DNA of 64,000 nt from Solirubrobacter sp963792915 (GTDB lineage: Bacteria; Actinomycetota; Thermoleophilia; Solirubrobacterales; Solirubrobacteraceae), in assembly GCA_963792915.1 (NCBI GenBank), contig CAWBYD010000003.1:1054001-1118000 (forward strand), in the 5' to 3' direction. The notes under the pieces were generated by a model that was given only the letters and a program-made list of their open reading frames with translations, ran no database searches and was not told the DNA's origin. Below are positions 43,317 through 53,139 of the stretch, one piece after another. The translations under genes and the position numbers were made by a program. How positions within the stretch are numbered: the stretch's first letter is position 1; each line of letters begins with the position of its first letter.

Positions 43317-43622
43317 GCCACTTCGCACGCCCCGCGGCGACAGGTCGAACGACCTCGGACCGCTGCCGCTCCCAGCGCCCGCCTGCGCAGCGGGGAAGCC
43401 GGGTGAACCCGGGGTGGGCAGGCTCCCTGACACCCCGAACGCATCGCCGCAATCTACATCCGCCTCGTCCCGACGTGGCGGAGTGCCGGTTTTCGGCAGC
43501 CCGAGTCGCGTTACGAGGCACGGGGTCGTCGAAGAACGACGCTTCCGCGCTGGAGTGGCTGGCGGCTGCTGCTCGTGACGTGGGCCGCGCGCGGATGTTC
43601 TGCCAGCCCGTACGCTCGATCC
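43317..43622. other. Divergent intergenic region, nothing recognised
   Basis: About 306 bases between a glycosyltransferase and a methyltransferase gene. It should hold both promoters, but no clear operator or remnant is visible. Confidence 0.4.
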
Positions 43623-44369
43623 ATGACGCCCATCGGTGTCCCGGAGATCGTCGCCGCTGTTGCCGGTGCTGGCTCGGTTCTCGACGCCGGCTGCGGCAGC
43701 GCCCGCCTGACCGTCGCGCTCGCCGACGCCGGCGCGGCGGAGGTCGTCGGGATCGACACCAGCCGCGAGCGCCTCGAGCAGGCAACGACGCGGCTCGCGA
43801 CGCACCCGGTGGGCAGCCGCGTCAGGCTGCTGGTGGCCGACTTTGACCAGTCGCTCCCGTTCCCGGCCGGGCGATTTGCCGCCACCGTGAGCCGGCTCGC
43901 GCTGATGATCGCCAGCGACCCGATCGTGACGCTGCGAGAGCTGGCGCGCGTGACGGCCAGCCGGGGACGCGTGGTCAGCGCATTGTGGGCGCCGGTCGGT
44001 GAGAACCCGTGGTTTGCGCTCCCGCGTTCGGCCGCGGCGGCGGTCCTCGGTCGCCACCGCGCAGACTACGCGCGCGCCTTCGGCCGGATCGGCCGCCCCG
44101 ACGAGGGCGCCGAGCTGCACCGCGCCGCAGGTCTCACCGAGGTGCGAACGCAGACGGTCCGAGACACGCTCGCTGTCCACGACGCCGCCGCGCTGTGGAG
44201 CTGGATGACACGCGAGAACGGCCACGTGCGACGCCTCGACGCGACGCTTGACAATGCCGAACGCGCAGCCGTGCTCACGGAGCTCGAGCGCTTGGCCGCC
44301 GAGCACCGGAGAGCCGACGGCTCGCTTGGTCTCACGCGCACCATCACGCTCGTCACTGCCATCGCATGA
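43623..44369 (+). CDS. Class I SAM-dependent methyltransferase
   Basis: 248 aa from ATG at 43623. Motif I GSVLDAGCGSARLTVALAD, acidic strand EVVGIDTSRERLEQ, and LLVADFDQSLPFPAGRFAAT. C-terminal elements (ALWAPVGENPWF) are those of small-molecule UbiE/Coq5-like enzymes. Monocistronic; the substrate cannot be told. Confidence 0.78.
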   Translation: MTPIGVPEIVAAVAGAGSVLDAGCGSARLTVALADAGAAEVVGIDTSRERLEQATTRLATHPVGSRVRLLVADFDQSLPFPAGRFAATVSRLALMIASDPIVTLRELARVTASRGRVVSALWAPVGENPWFALPRSAAAAVLGRHRADYARAFGRIGRPDEGAELHRAAGLTEVRTQTVRDTLAVHDAAALWSWMTRENGHVRRLDATLDNAERAAVLTELERLAAEHRRADGSLGLTRTITLVTAIA

Positions 44370-44454
44370 CCACCGGGAACTGGACGTCGCGCAACGTTCC
44401 AATCGGGGCATTGGCGATGCGAGGTCGACCGACACCGGGCGACACCATCAGGCG

Positions 44455-44733
44455 TTAGTTCCTGCCCGGCACGGCGACGACCGCGCCCGCTGGCTGCTGC
44501 GCCTCGCACGCCTTGGCGGCGGCTTGGAACGCGGGCGAGCGGTCGTCGAACCTGCTGCTGTCGAAAGCGCCGCTACGATCGGGGTCCGGGAAGTTCGGAA
44601 CGCCGTGCGTGCGCAGGCAGCGAGCCCACTCGAACTCCGCGGACGAAGGCCCGCTCCCCAGAGCGGCCGCGCCGCCGACGCCCGCCACGATCAGTATCAG
44701 CCCGCCTCCGATCGCCATCCGAAGCCTTCTCAT
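44455..44733 (-). CDS. Small secreted protein with HGVPxFPDP motif
   Basis: 92 aa from Met at 44733. A signal-anchor (AIGGGLILIVAGVGGAAALG) is followed by FEWARCLRTHGVPNFPDPDR and a second Cys in AAKACEAQQ. The CxRxHGVPxFPDP pattern is common in actinobacterial exported proteins of unknown function. It is divergent from a two-component system with a palindrome in the spacer, so it may be a target or auxiliary of that system. Confidence 0.65.
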   Translation of the reverse strand: MRRLRMAIGGGLILIVAGVGGAAALGSGPSSAEFEWARCLRTHGVPNFPDPDRSGAFDSSRFDDRSPAFQAAAKACEAQQPAGAVVAVPGRN

Positions 44734-44795
44734 CGTCTTGCTCCTCCTGTTGAGAACCATGCTCGGAGTTGTAGAGCGGCGCCGCTGACGCGGAC

Positions 44796-44812
44796 CTAAC
44801 CGCGTCGGTTAG
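44796..44812. promoter_or_regulatory. Palindrome CTAACCG-CGT-CGGTTAG
   Basis: A perfect 7-bp inverted repeat with a 3-base centre, located between the divergent small secreted protein and the kinase gene. It is a candidate binding site for the response regulator encoded by the same operon. Confidence 0.6.
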
Positions 44813-44852
44813 CGCGTTGTAAGGTGCGGCGCGGCAACCTCCACGCGAGCGC

Positions 44853-45977
44853 ATGCGACTCCATCTGCCACGGCGTACCATCCGAGCGCGGCTCACCGTC
44901 TTGGTCTTCGCCGCCTTCCTGGCTGCCGGTGCCGTGCTGGTGGCGGTCACCGTCGCGGTGTGGCAGGGGCGCACGGGCGGGGCGACCGTGGCGCTGCCTT
45001 CGCCGTCCGGGGGTGTGCAGTTCGCTGCGAGCCAGCACAGCGCCGACCGGCGGGAGCTGATCTTCGCCTCCGGCTTCGCACTGAGCTTGATGGGCGCTCT
45101 TTCGCTGGGGCTCGGTTGGGTCGTGGCCGGGCGTTTGCTGCGCCCGCTGCGCACGATCACGGCTGCGGCTCGGGAGATCTCCGCCACCACCCTGTACGAA
45201 CGCCTGAAGCTCTCCGGCCCTGACGACGAACTGACCGAGCTTGCAGACACCTTCGACGAGCTCCTCGATCGGCTTGAGCGTTCGTTCGCCTCCGAACGGC
45301 GTTTCGTCGCCAACGCCTCGCATGAGTTGCGTACCCCGCTCGCCGGGATGCGAGTGTCGCTGGACGTGGCGATGCGCAAGCCGGGACCGGTGCCGGCGCA
45401 TGTCGTCACGCTCGCCGAGCGACTCCGTCGCGAGTTGGACCGCATGGACGCGCTGATCGAGAGCTTCCTCACGCTCGCCAAGACTCAGCAGGGACCGCTC
45501 GCCGACCACGCCACGCTTTCCCTCGCCGAGCTCGCGTGTGTGGCGGTCGAGGACCGAAACGCCGCGATCTCGGCGCAGGGCTTGAACGTCGTGCAGCGGC
45601 CGGATCCGCACGCCTGGGTCACGGGCAGCGCGCCGCTGCTCGCCCGCATGGTCGAGAACGTGATCGAGAACGCCATCGGCCACAACCAGCCAGACGGCTG
45701 GCTGCGCGTCTGCACCTCCGTCGAGGGGAAGCGCGCGCGGCTCGTCGTCGAGAACGGCGGCGAGCGGCTCGATCCCGATGTCGTCGAAACGCTCAGCCGG
45801 CCCTTCCGTCGCGGCGGCCCGGAACGGACGGGCTCGGACCGCGGTGCGGGCCTGGGGCTGGCGATCGTCGCCTCGATCGCCGAGGTCCACGGCGGCACGC
45901 TCGACCTCGCCGCGCTTGACGAGGGCGGATTGCGGGTCGCGATCGGGTTGCCGCTCGCCGCCGGAGCCGCGCCGTGA
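44853..45977 (+). CDS. Sensor histidine kinase
   Basis: 374 aa. Two TM segments (VLVFAAFLAAGAVLVAVTVA and FALSLMGALSLGLGWVV) flank a very short external loop of ~45 aa. HAMP follows, then H-box RRFVANASHELRTPLAGM, N-box ARMVENVIENAIGHNQPDG and a normal G2 (GAGLGLAIVASIAEVHGG). All boxes are intact, unlike the kinase at 27172. A GTGA overlap couples it to the response regulator. Confidence 0.9.
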   Translation: MRLHLPRRTIRARLTVLVFAAFLAAGAVLVAVTVAVWQGRTGGATVALPSPSGGVQFAASQHSADRRELIFASGFALSLMGALSLGLGWVVAGRLLRPLRTITAAAREISATTLYERLKLSGPDDELTELADTFDELLDRLERSFASERRFVANASHELRTPLAGMRVSLDVAMRKPGPVPAHVVTLAERLRRELDRMDALIESFLTLAKTQQGPLADHATLSLAELACVAVEDRNAAISAQGLNVVQRPDPHAWVTGSAPLLARMVENVIENAIGHNQPDGWLRVCTSVEGKRARLVVENGGERLDPDVVETLSRPFRRGGPERTGSDRGAGLGLAIVASIAEVHGGTLDLAALDEGGLRVAIGLPLAAGAAP

Positions 45978-46636
45978 GAGTCCTCGTCGTCGAAGACTCG
46001 CGCACGCTGGCCGACGCGCTGGTCGACGGCCTGCAGGACGAAGGGCTGGCGGTCGACGTCGCCTACGAAGGCCTCGAAGCCGCTGCGAAGCTCGATCTGC
46101 ACGCCTACGACGTCGTCGTCCTCGACCGCGATCTCCCCGGCATTCACGGCGACGCGCTTTGCCGGATGATCGCCGAGCGCGAGAACCCCGCGATGGTGCT
46201 CATGCTCACGGCGTCCGGCAGCCCGGCGGAGCGCGTCAGCGGCCTCAGCCTGGGCGCCGACGACTATCTCTCCAAGCCGTTTCATTTCCCTGAGCTGGTG
46301 CTTCGCGTCCGCGCGCTCGTCCGCCGCCGGCCCGCTGCGCGCGCGAGGATCTTCCGGGCGGCCGGCATCGAACTCGACCCGCTTCAGCACACCGTCACCC
46401 GCTCAGGACGGCGGCTCAACCTCTCGGCCAAGGAGTTCGCGCTGCTCGAGGCCCTGATGCGCGCTCAGCCCGCAGTGCTCAGCGCCGAAGACCTCTTCGG
46501 TCAAGTGTGGGACGAGCACGTCGACCCTTTCACCAACACGGTCCACGTCACGCTCAGCCGCCTGCGCCGCAAGCTCGGAGAACCCCCCGCGATCGAAACC
46601 ATGCCCGGCGTCGGCTACCGCATTGCCGAGGTCTAG
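45974..46636 (+). CDS. OmpR/PhoB-family response regulator
   Basis: 220 aa from GTG overlapping the kinase stop. The receiver domain has VVEDS, phospho-accepting Asp in VVVLDRDLPGIHG, and SKPF. The winged-helix output domain has LSAKEFALLEALMRAQPAVL, TNTVHVTLSRLRRKLG and MPGVGYRI. Likely target: the 44796 palindrome. Confidence 0.92.
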   Translation: MRVLVVEDSRTLADALVDGLQDEGLAVDVAYEGLEAAAKLDLHAYDVVVLDRDLPGIHGDALCRMIAERENPAMVLMLTASGSPAERVSGLSLGADDYLSKPFHFPELVLRVRALVRRRPAARARIFRAAGIELDPLQHTVTRSGRRLNLSAKEFALLEALMRAQPAVLSAEDLFGQVWDEHVDPFTNTVHVTLSRLRRKLGEPPAIETMPGVGYRIAEV

Positions 46637-46640
46637 CCCA

Positions 46641-46769
46641 ATCTTCGACACGCAGGCCGACGAGGCCGCCGAGTACTACTGCTCGATCTTTGAGGACGCG
46701 CGCGTCCTCAGGACCGTTCCCTTATCGCACTCGCCTGAAGTGTCCGATGCGCGGTATGGCGAGCGTTGA
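46641..46769 (+). pseudogene. PhnB/VOC-family (3-demethylubiquinone methyltransferase-like) 5' fragment
   Basis: Immediately after the response regulator stop, IFDTQADEAAEYYCSIFEDA followed by RVLRTVPLS matches the start of PhnB-type VOC proteins (WFDTQAEEAAEFY...). Only ~42 codons remain before a stop. It has no start codon. Confidence 0.55.
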
Positions 46770-46829
46770 ACGGGTCCGCGTCCTGGGGAGAGCATCGTCT
46801 GCGCGGGGTCGACTATCCCTCGTCTCTCA

Positions 46830-48257
46830 CTACGCCGTCCGCGACTCCGCCTCGGCGAGCGCGACGCGCGGGCGTGAGCGCAGCATCGTCGCGGCGAGCG
46901 TGGCGCCGGCGATGCACAGCAGGGCGCCGACGCCGAAGGCGAGGTCGAACCCGTCGGTGAGCGTGTGCGCCCCGGGGGTGGCCGCGCCGTGCGTGCGCGA
47001 GTCGGCGATCGTGCTCAGCACCGCGAGCCCGAGCGCGCCGCCCATCAGCCGCGAGGTGTTCAGCAGGCCCGAGGCGAGCCCGCTCCGCGACCCGGGGACG
47101 CCCTCCATCGCGACGATCGTCGCGGGGACGAGCGAGAAGCCCATGCCGAGCGCGGTGAGCACGGCGCCCACGAGGACGACGCCGAAGTAGCCTGCGCCAG
47201 GGTGCAGGCCGGTCAGCAGCAGCATCCCGGCGGCGGCGGTGGCCATCCCGGAGGCGATCACTCGCCGGGTCCCGATGCGCGCGACGGCGCGCGGCGCGAG
47301 CGAGGACGCGGCGAAGATCGAGAGCGTCATCGGCAGGAACGCGACGCCGGCCTGCAGTGCGTCGTAGCCCAATACCCGCTGCAGGTAGATCGTCAGGAAG
47401 AACCAGACGGGGAAGAACGCCGCGTACAGCAGCACGACGACGACGTTCGCCGTCCGCAACTGGCCGTGGCGGAAGATCGAGAGCGGCACGAGCGGCGCGC
47501 TCGCGACGTGGGCCTCGACGTGCACGAACGCGGCGAGCAGCGCGACCGCGGACGCGATCGGCACGATCACGCCGGTCGACGCCCAGCCGAGCGTGTCGCT
47601 GCGCACGATCCCGTACGCGAGCGCGACGAGCCCGCCGGTGACGAGCACAGCGCCCGAGATGTCGAAGTGGCGCGGGCCGTCATGGGCGGGCGAGGCCGGC
47701 AGCACACGCAGGCCGGACACGATGATCGCGAGCCCGGTCGGCACGTTGATGGCGAAGATCGTCTCCCAACCGAGCGTCTGCGTCAGCAGCCCGCCGACGA
47801 GCGCGCCGGACGAGGCGCCGAGCGCGCCTGTCGCGCCCCAGACGCCGAGCGCGCGGTTGCGCTCGCGCCCCTCGGCGAACGAGGAGGTGATGATCGAGAG
47901 CGTCGCTGGCGAGAGCACGGCACCGCCGAAGCCCTGCAGCGCCCGCGCGCCGATCAGCAGGCCGCGCGAGTCCGCGAGCGCGCAGGCCAGCGATGAAAGC
48001 GCGAACAGCGCGGTGCCGACGAGGAACACGCGTCGCCGGCCGAGCAGGTCGGCGGCGCGGCCGCCGAGCATCAGGAACCCCGCGAACGTGAGCGTGTAGG
48101 CGTTCACGACCCACTGGAGCCCCGCGTTGGAGAAGTGCAGGCCGTCATCGATCGAGGGCAGCGCCACGTTGACGATCGCCACGTCGAGGATGACCATGAA
48201 CTGAGCCAGGCACACGACCGCCAGCAGGGCGGTCTTTGAGGCGTTAGTCGTAGTCAC
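46830..48257 (-). CDS. MFS drug/export pump, DHA2 (EmrB/QacA) type
   Basis: 475 aa from GTG at 48257, 14 predicted helices. Motif A GGRAADLLGRRRVFLVG, motif B in ARALQGFGGAVLSPATLSII, motif C GASSGALVGGLLTQTLGW, and the start FMVILDVAIVNVALPSI are typical DHA2 features. It is divergent from an XRE-type regulator; two copies of ATTATCCwGGTA lie between them, so it is probably controlled by that regulator. Confidence 0.9.
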   Translation of the reverse strand: MTTTNASKTALLAVVCLAQFMVILDVAIVNVALPSIDDGLHFSNAGLQWVVNAYTLTFAGFLMLGGRAADLLGRRRVFLVGTALFALSSLACALADSRGLLIGARALQGFGGAVLSPATLSIITSSFAEGRERNRALGVWGATGALGASSGALVGGLLTQTLGWETIFAINVPTGLAIIVSGLRVLPASPAHDGPRHFDISGAVLVTGGLVALAYGIVRSDTLGWASTGVIVPIASAVALLAAFVHVEAHVASAPLVPLSIFRHGQLRTANVVVVLLYAAFFPVWFFLTIYLQRVLGYDALQAGVAFLPMTLSIFAASSLAPRAVARIGTRRVIASGMATAAAGMLLLTGLHPGAGYFGVVLVGAVLTALGMGFSLVPATIVAMEGVPGSRSGLASGLLNTSRLMGGALGLAVLSTIADSRTHGAATPGAHTLTDGFDLAFGVGALLCIAGATLAATMLRSRPRVALAEAESRTA

Positions 48258-48277
48258 GCAGCCCAGTCTGCGACACT

Positions 48278-48312
48278 ATTATCCAGGTACAAGAGAGGGG
48301 ATTATCCTGGTA
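48278..48312. promoter_or_regulatory. Direct-repeat operator ATTATCCAGGTA / ATTATCCTGGTA
   Basis: ATTATCCAGGTA (48278-48289) and ATTATCCTGGTA (48301-48312) are 23 bases apart start to start, about two helical turns. Each copy is near-palindromic (TATCCwGGTA). The second copy abuts or covers the proposed regulator start. Autoregulation and control of the MFS pump are inferred. Confidence 0.6.
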
Positions 48313-49176
48313 GTCGAAGTAACACCCAACGGCGACGAGCGGCGGCGCGAGGAACTCGCGGACTTTCTGCGTACGCGGCGCGCCAGCCTCCAGCCGGAGA
48401 ACGTCGGGTTGCCCAACGGCGGCCGCCGGCGCACGCCCGGCCTGCGCCGCGAGGAGGTCGCCCTGTTGGCCGGCGTCGGCGCCACCTGGTACACGTGGCT
48501 CGAGCAGGGCCGCGACGTGCGGGCCTCGCTCGAGGTGCTCGACGCCATCTCCAACGCGCTGCGGCTGACGCGCGCCGAGCGCGCGCATCTGATCCTGCTC
48601 GGCCGCGGGGAGGAGGCGCCGCCCTGCAAGTCGCCGGTCGAGCGCGCCTCGGCGTCGCTGCGGCGGCTGATCGCCAACCTGGGGGCCAACCCGGCGTACA
48701 TCATCGGCCGCCGCTGGGACTACCTGGCGTGGAACGATGCCGCGACCTCGCTGCTGGGCGACTTCGGCGAGTTGCCCCGCGGCGCCCGCAACCACGTCTG
48801 GCAGACGTTCATGGATCCGTCCCGGCGCACCCTGTTCACGGACTGGGAGCGCACGTATCCGCTGCTCGTGGCCAAGTTCCGCGCCGACAGCGCGCGCCAC
48901 CTCGGCGACCCCGAGTTCGAGGAGCTGATCGGCGCGCTGCGCCGGTCGAGCCCCGAGTTCGCCGAGGCGTGGACGCGACACGAGGTCGCCCGCGCCGGCG
49001 GCGGGCGCAAGGAGCTCAACCATCCGAAGCTTGGCCCGCTCGTGTTCGAGCACGCGGTCTTCCACCCCAGCGAGGCGCTCGAGCAGCGGCTCGTGCTCTA
49101 CATCGCGTCCCCCGAGCACGACACGGCCGCCAAGCTCGCGAGCCTGCTCGAGCCGCAGGCAGTTGCGGTCAGCTAA
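48307..49176 (+). CDS. XRE-family regulator with MmyB-like ligand domain (probable CTG start)
   Basis: About 289 aa from 48307. The HTH (residues ~10-80: ELADFLRTRRASLQPENVGL, RREEVALLAGVGATWYTWLE) is followed by an MmyB-like domain (GRRWDYLAWNDAATSLLGDF, ELNHPKLGPLVFEHAVFHPS). The family normally starts just before ELADFLRTRR, but no ATG, GTG or TTG exists in frame between the upstream divergent gene and a TTG at 48409, inside the HTH. A CTG at 48307 stands six bases after GAGAGGGG, an ideal ribosome-binding site, so I take that start. Alternatively the start codon has been lost. Confidence 0.72.
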   Translation: MVVEVTPNGDERRREELADFLRTRRASLQPENVGLPNGGRRRTPGLRREEVALLAGVGATWYTWLEQGRDVRASLEVLDAISNALRLTRAERAHLILLGRGEEAPPCKSPVERASASLRRLIANLGANPAYIIGRRWDYLAWNDAATSLLGDFGELPRGARNHVWQTFMDPSRRTLFTDWERTYPLLVAKFRADSARHLGDPEFEELIGALRRSSPEFAEAWTRHEVARAGGGRKELNHPKLGPLVFEHAVFHPSEALEQRLVLYIASPEHDTAAKLASLLEPQAVAVS

Positions 49177-49950
49177 GGCCCGCTTCGACGGGTCGCGCCT
49201 CTTTGCCGCTGCTCGGTGAACCTGGTGCCGTTGGTCTCGTGAGTGATGAGGAGATCCAGGACGGCCCAGACCAGGGTCAGGCAGCTGCCCTCGCCGGGAA
49301 AGCAACCCATCACCTTCGTCCGTCGTTCGACCTCGCCGAGCGATCGCTCGAGCAGGTTCGTTGACCGCCACCGGCGGCGGTGGCGCAAGTGCACGACGAG
49401 CGCGTCGAGATCGTCGGCCAGGCACTTGCCCGCGGAGCTCAAGCCGGCCGTGCCGAGCTCGTCGACGAGCGCCTGCAGGCGCGGCTTGGCATCGCGCTCG
49501 TCCTCGAAGGACTGGCGCATCCCGAGCATCACCTCGAGCTGCACGCGCTCGCCGGTTTCGGTGAAGCCCCAGACGACCAGCACGCCCTCCTCGGGCGATT
49601 GGGAACGCCGTTGTCATCCGGGAGGTAGACCAACTCCCGGTCCATGCCGTTGCTCGTGGCCAGTTCGATCAGCAAGGCGGTATCCCGCTCACGCCGGCCT
49701 GCGTCGCCGAGTCTTCGTAGCCGTTGACGTAGTGGCCCTGCCGCTGCCGCGCGAGCGCGAACGTGCGCCGTTCGAGCCCCCGGCGCCGAGTTGGCGGTAG
49801 CGGCCGTGAGGATCGTCGCCCGCGGTGGGCAGCACGGCGAGTCCGCGACGAAGGACTGGCCGAACGTCTCGTCGCGCCGCTCGAGCGCCCGCCTACGCGG
49901 CGTGAACCGCAGCGGGCTCACCAGCGCACATCGCACGCGCTGTTTCCGGA
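49173..49950 (-). pseudogene. IS256/mutator-type transposase remnant
   Basis: The segment VLLEVMLGMR-like (QLEVMLGMRQSFEDERDAKP) joins directly to KCLADDLDALVVHLRHRRRW and STNLLERSLGEVERRTKVMG, then CLTLVWAVLDLLITHE, so ~190 internal residues with most of the DDE core are deleted. N-terminal pieces lie in other frames up to about 49950 (RLRRLGDAGRRERD region). No terminal repeats were found. Confidence 0.65.
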
Positions 49951-50053
49951 TTCGGAGCGGCACGTGAGAGCTCACTCGAAGGTCCCGGGAGGGGTCTTGA
50001 CCCGGCATGCGCGGTGCGTGGAGACTCGCACCGAAATCGAGAAGGAGCTTCAC

Positions 50054-52884
50054 ATGCGGTACGGAGCCCGAGCGGCAGGGATTGCGATCGCGGCCGTCCT
50101 CGCGGCGCTGCTCGTTCCGCCCGCCGCCGGCGCCGCGACGTGCAACTACACCGGCGCGACTGGCGGCGCGACTGGCACGTCGCGGGCAACTGGAGCTGCC
50201 TGAGCATCCCGGGCTCCGCGGACGACGTGGTGCTCGGCAACGGCGCGAGCGTTACGATCAGCTCGGCCGACGAGGCGGCCGGCATGCTCTCGATGAGCCC
50301 CGGCGCAGCGCTCACGTTCAACAGCGGTCACAAGCTCGGCGTGTCGGGAGCGAGCGTGCTGGCCGGCGGCACGGTGACGGGTCCGGGCACGCTGAACGCC
50401 GGCGGCGGGCTGACCAAGAACACCGCCGGCCAGCTCGCGCTGAACGGCGGGGTCACCGTCTCGTTCGCCACCGACTCGACCTGGAGCGGCGGGGACATCT
50501 GCCTCACGGGCGGATCCACGCTGTCGATCCCCGTCTCACTCGGCGTCGCGGCCGGTGCGGGCGCGTTGAACTGCAGCTCCAGCGACTCGTTGGTGAGCGT
50601 CAAGGCGACGGGGTCGGTCGATGTCGCGGGCGGCACCCGTAGCTGGTTCTCGCAGATCGATAACGACGGGCTCGTCGAGGTCGACGCGGGCACGCTCACC
50701 CTCAGTGCGGCCTCGGCGAACACCGACGCGGGCGATTGGTCGGTCGCCGCGCCCGCGCAGCTCACCGTCTCCGCCTCGCGCACTGTCAGCGCGCTCGGGG
50801 GCGCCGGCACGCTCGTGGTCAACGGCGGGACGCTTACTGTGCCGGACGGCGGCACGCTCAATCCGGCGGTGCTGACGCTGCCCGGCGGAGTGGTGGACGT
50901 CAATGGCAGCGCGCCGGCCACGGCGCTGGCGCAGGTCAACCTGCAGGGCGGGACGCTCGGCGGCACCCGCAATCGCACCATCGGCAACCTTTCCGTGCTG
51001 AGCGGCACACTCACCGGCGCGCAGACGACAACGGTGAACGGCTCCTTCGCCAAGTCCACCGCGGGCCAGTTGGCGCTGAACGGCGGCAGTACGCTCCATC
51101 CCACGGCCAGCGGCTCGTGGTCGGGCGGCGATATCTGCATCACCGGCGCCTCCACGTTCCAGATCGACAGCGCGCTCCATATCGGCTCCGCAGCCGGAGC
51201 GTTCAACTGCACCTCGAACGACTCGCTCGTCGACCTGCTGCGCAACGGCGCGGTTGACGTCGCCGGGCCCTCGCGCACCTGGTTCTCCCGGGTCCGCAAC
51301 GCCGGGCTGTTCACCGTGCCCCCGGACGGGACGCTGACGCTCGCGGGCGGCTTCCAGAACACGGCCGGCGGCGTGCTGGCGGGGCCCGGCACGCTCTCCG
51401 GCGACGTCGCCAACACGGGCGGGACAGTGAAGCCGGGCGGCAAGCTGAGCGTCGGCGGCAGCTACTCGCAGGGTCCGGCGGGCACGCTCGAGGTCAAGCT
51501 CAACGGCGCGACCGCCGGCTCCGGCTACGACCAGTTGGCCGTGACGGGCGCGGCGAGCCTCGACGGCACGCTCGCGATCGTGCGCGCGCCGGCATTTGAC
51601 CCGGCGGCGGGCACGACTTTTCAGCTCGTGACGTCGGCGACGCGGTCCGGCACCTTCGCCTCGATCACCGGCGCGGCGTTCGGCACCAAGTCCTTCGTGG
51701 ACGACGGCACGAGCCCCGGCTTCGCCGTCGTGGTCACCGGCGGCACGGCCGGCCCGGAGCCCGGTACGCCGGCGGTCACCGGCACGGCCGCGTTCGGCAG
51801 GACGGTCACGTGCGACGAGGGCGCCTGGCTGGGTGATCCGACGTTCGCCTACCAGTGGCGGCGCGACGGCACGGCCATCGCGGGCGCGACGGCTCGGACC
51901 TATGTGGTCGCGGCCGCCGACGTCACTCACGACCTGTCCTGCCATGTCACCGGGACGAACGCCGGCGGCAGCGCGGAGGCGACCAGCGCCGCGGTCACCG
52001 TCCCGCCCGTCGCTCCAAGCGCGACCTCGGACCCGCGGGTCTCCGGCACCCCGGAGATCGGCCAGACGCTGACCTGCACGCCCGGCGCCTTCACCGGCAT
52101 CCCCACGCCGGCGCTGACGTTCGCCTGGCGGCGCGACGGGACGGCCATCGACGGCGCCACCGCCCGCACCTACACGGTCACGGGCGCCGACCCCGCGCAC
52201 GCGCTGGCCTGTCGCGTGACTGCGACCAACGCCGGGGGCGACGCCCAGGCGACCAGCCTCGCGCTCTCCGTGCCCGCCGTCGTCATCCCGTCCGTCGCTC
52301 CGCGGCCGACGTCGAGTCCCGTGATCTCCGGTACGCCGGCGGTCGGCCAGACCCTGACCTGCACGCCGGGCGGCTTCTCCGGCAGCCCGGCCCCCAGCCT
52401 GGTGCTCGCGTGGCTACGCGACGGCGTCGCGGTCGCCACGGGCGGCGCCTACAAGGTGGCCGCGGCGGACGCCGGCCACACGCTCGCCTGCGTGGTCACG
52501 GCGACCAACGCCGGCGGCTCGGCCAGCGCCACGAGCGCCCCGGTGGCCGTGCCCAAGACTCACCCCACGATCAAGCCGCCGCTCAGCGGCGCCTCGTCGC
52601 AGCAGATCGCCGCCGCCTTCGGGCTCCCGCCGGCCAACCGGTGCATCGCCCGCGGCGACTTCGTCATCCGCATCAAACAGCCCCAGGGCATCACAATCAA
52701 GCGCGCCGTCGTGCTGTTCAACGGCAAGCCGGTCACGGTCGAGCAGGCCGGCGCCCGCTGGGTCGCGCACGTCAACCTCCGCCACTTCACCAAGCGCACC
52801 TTCACCATCGCGATCCGCATCACGACGGCCGACAAGCGCACCCTGACCAGCAAGCGCAGCTACAAGGTCTGCGGCAACCGCTGA
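50054..52884 (+). CDS. Large secreted beta-solenoid and Ig-repeat surface protein (frameshift after the signal peptide)
   Basis: The ATG at 50054 follows GAAGGAG and encodes a signal peptide (AAGIAIAAVLAALLVPPAAG) up to ATCNYTGATGG. An indel near 50165 then moves the frame to DWHVAGNWSCLSIPGSADDV and onward for ~900 residues. That body has autotransporter-like beta-solenoid strands, with an internal ~95-aa duplication (NTAGQLALNGG...WSGGDICLTGG and STAGQLALNGG...WSGGDICITGA). Three Ig-like modules follow (YQWRRDGTAIAGATARTY; FAWRRDGTAIDGATARTY; LAWLRDGVAVATGGAYK). A basic C-terminal beta domain ends SKRSYKVCGNR. Adhesin-like or wall-associated, function unknown. Confidence 0.75.
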
Positions 52885-52889
52885 GTACC

Positions 52890-53075
52890 GTCAAGAGCGT
52901 CCTGCCCGCCGACCCATCCGAGGCGCTTGTCGTTCGGACCGCGCGCCGGCTCGCGCGGCCGATCCGGTTCCTCGCGGACTGTCGGCGCTCCTACGGCGAC
53001 TCGTTGATCCTGACCTTCCGGGGCTTCAAGACACCGCTGGTCATGGTCTCGCGCCCCCCAAAGGCGATCCCCCGC
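52890..53075 (+). pseudogene. Cytochrome P450 N-terminal fragment
   Basis: ARRLARPIRFLADCRRSYGD followed by TFRGFKTPLVMVSRP is the typical membrane-proximal start of actinobacterial P450s. It stops at about 60 codons, with no I-helix, ExxR or heme-binding Cys. The frame runs straight into an unrelated Ig-like fragment. Confidence 0.6.
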
Positions 53076-53139
53076 CCTCCCGGCTCTCTGGGCCCGGCTG
53101 CCGGCCGGCCACGTCGGGCGCGCTACCACGCCCGCGTGC

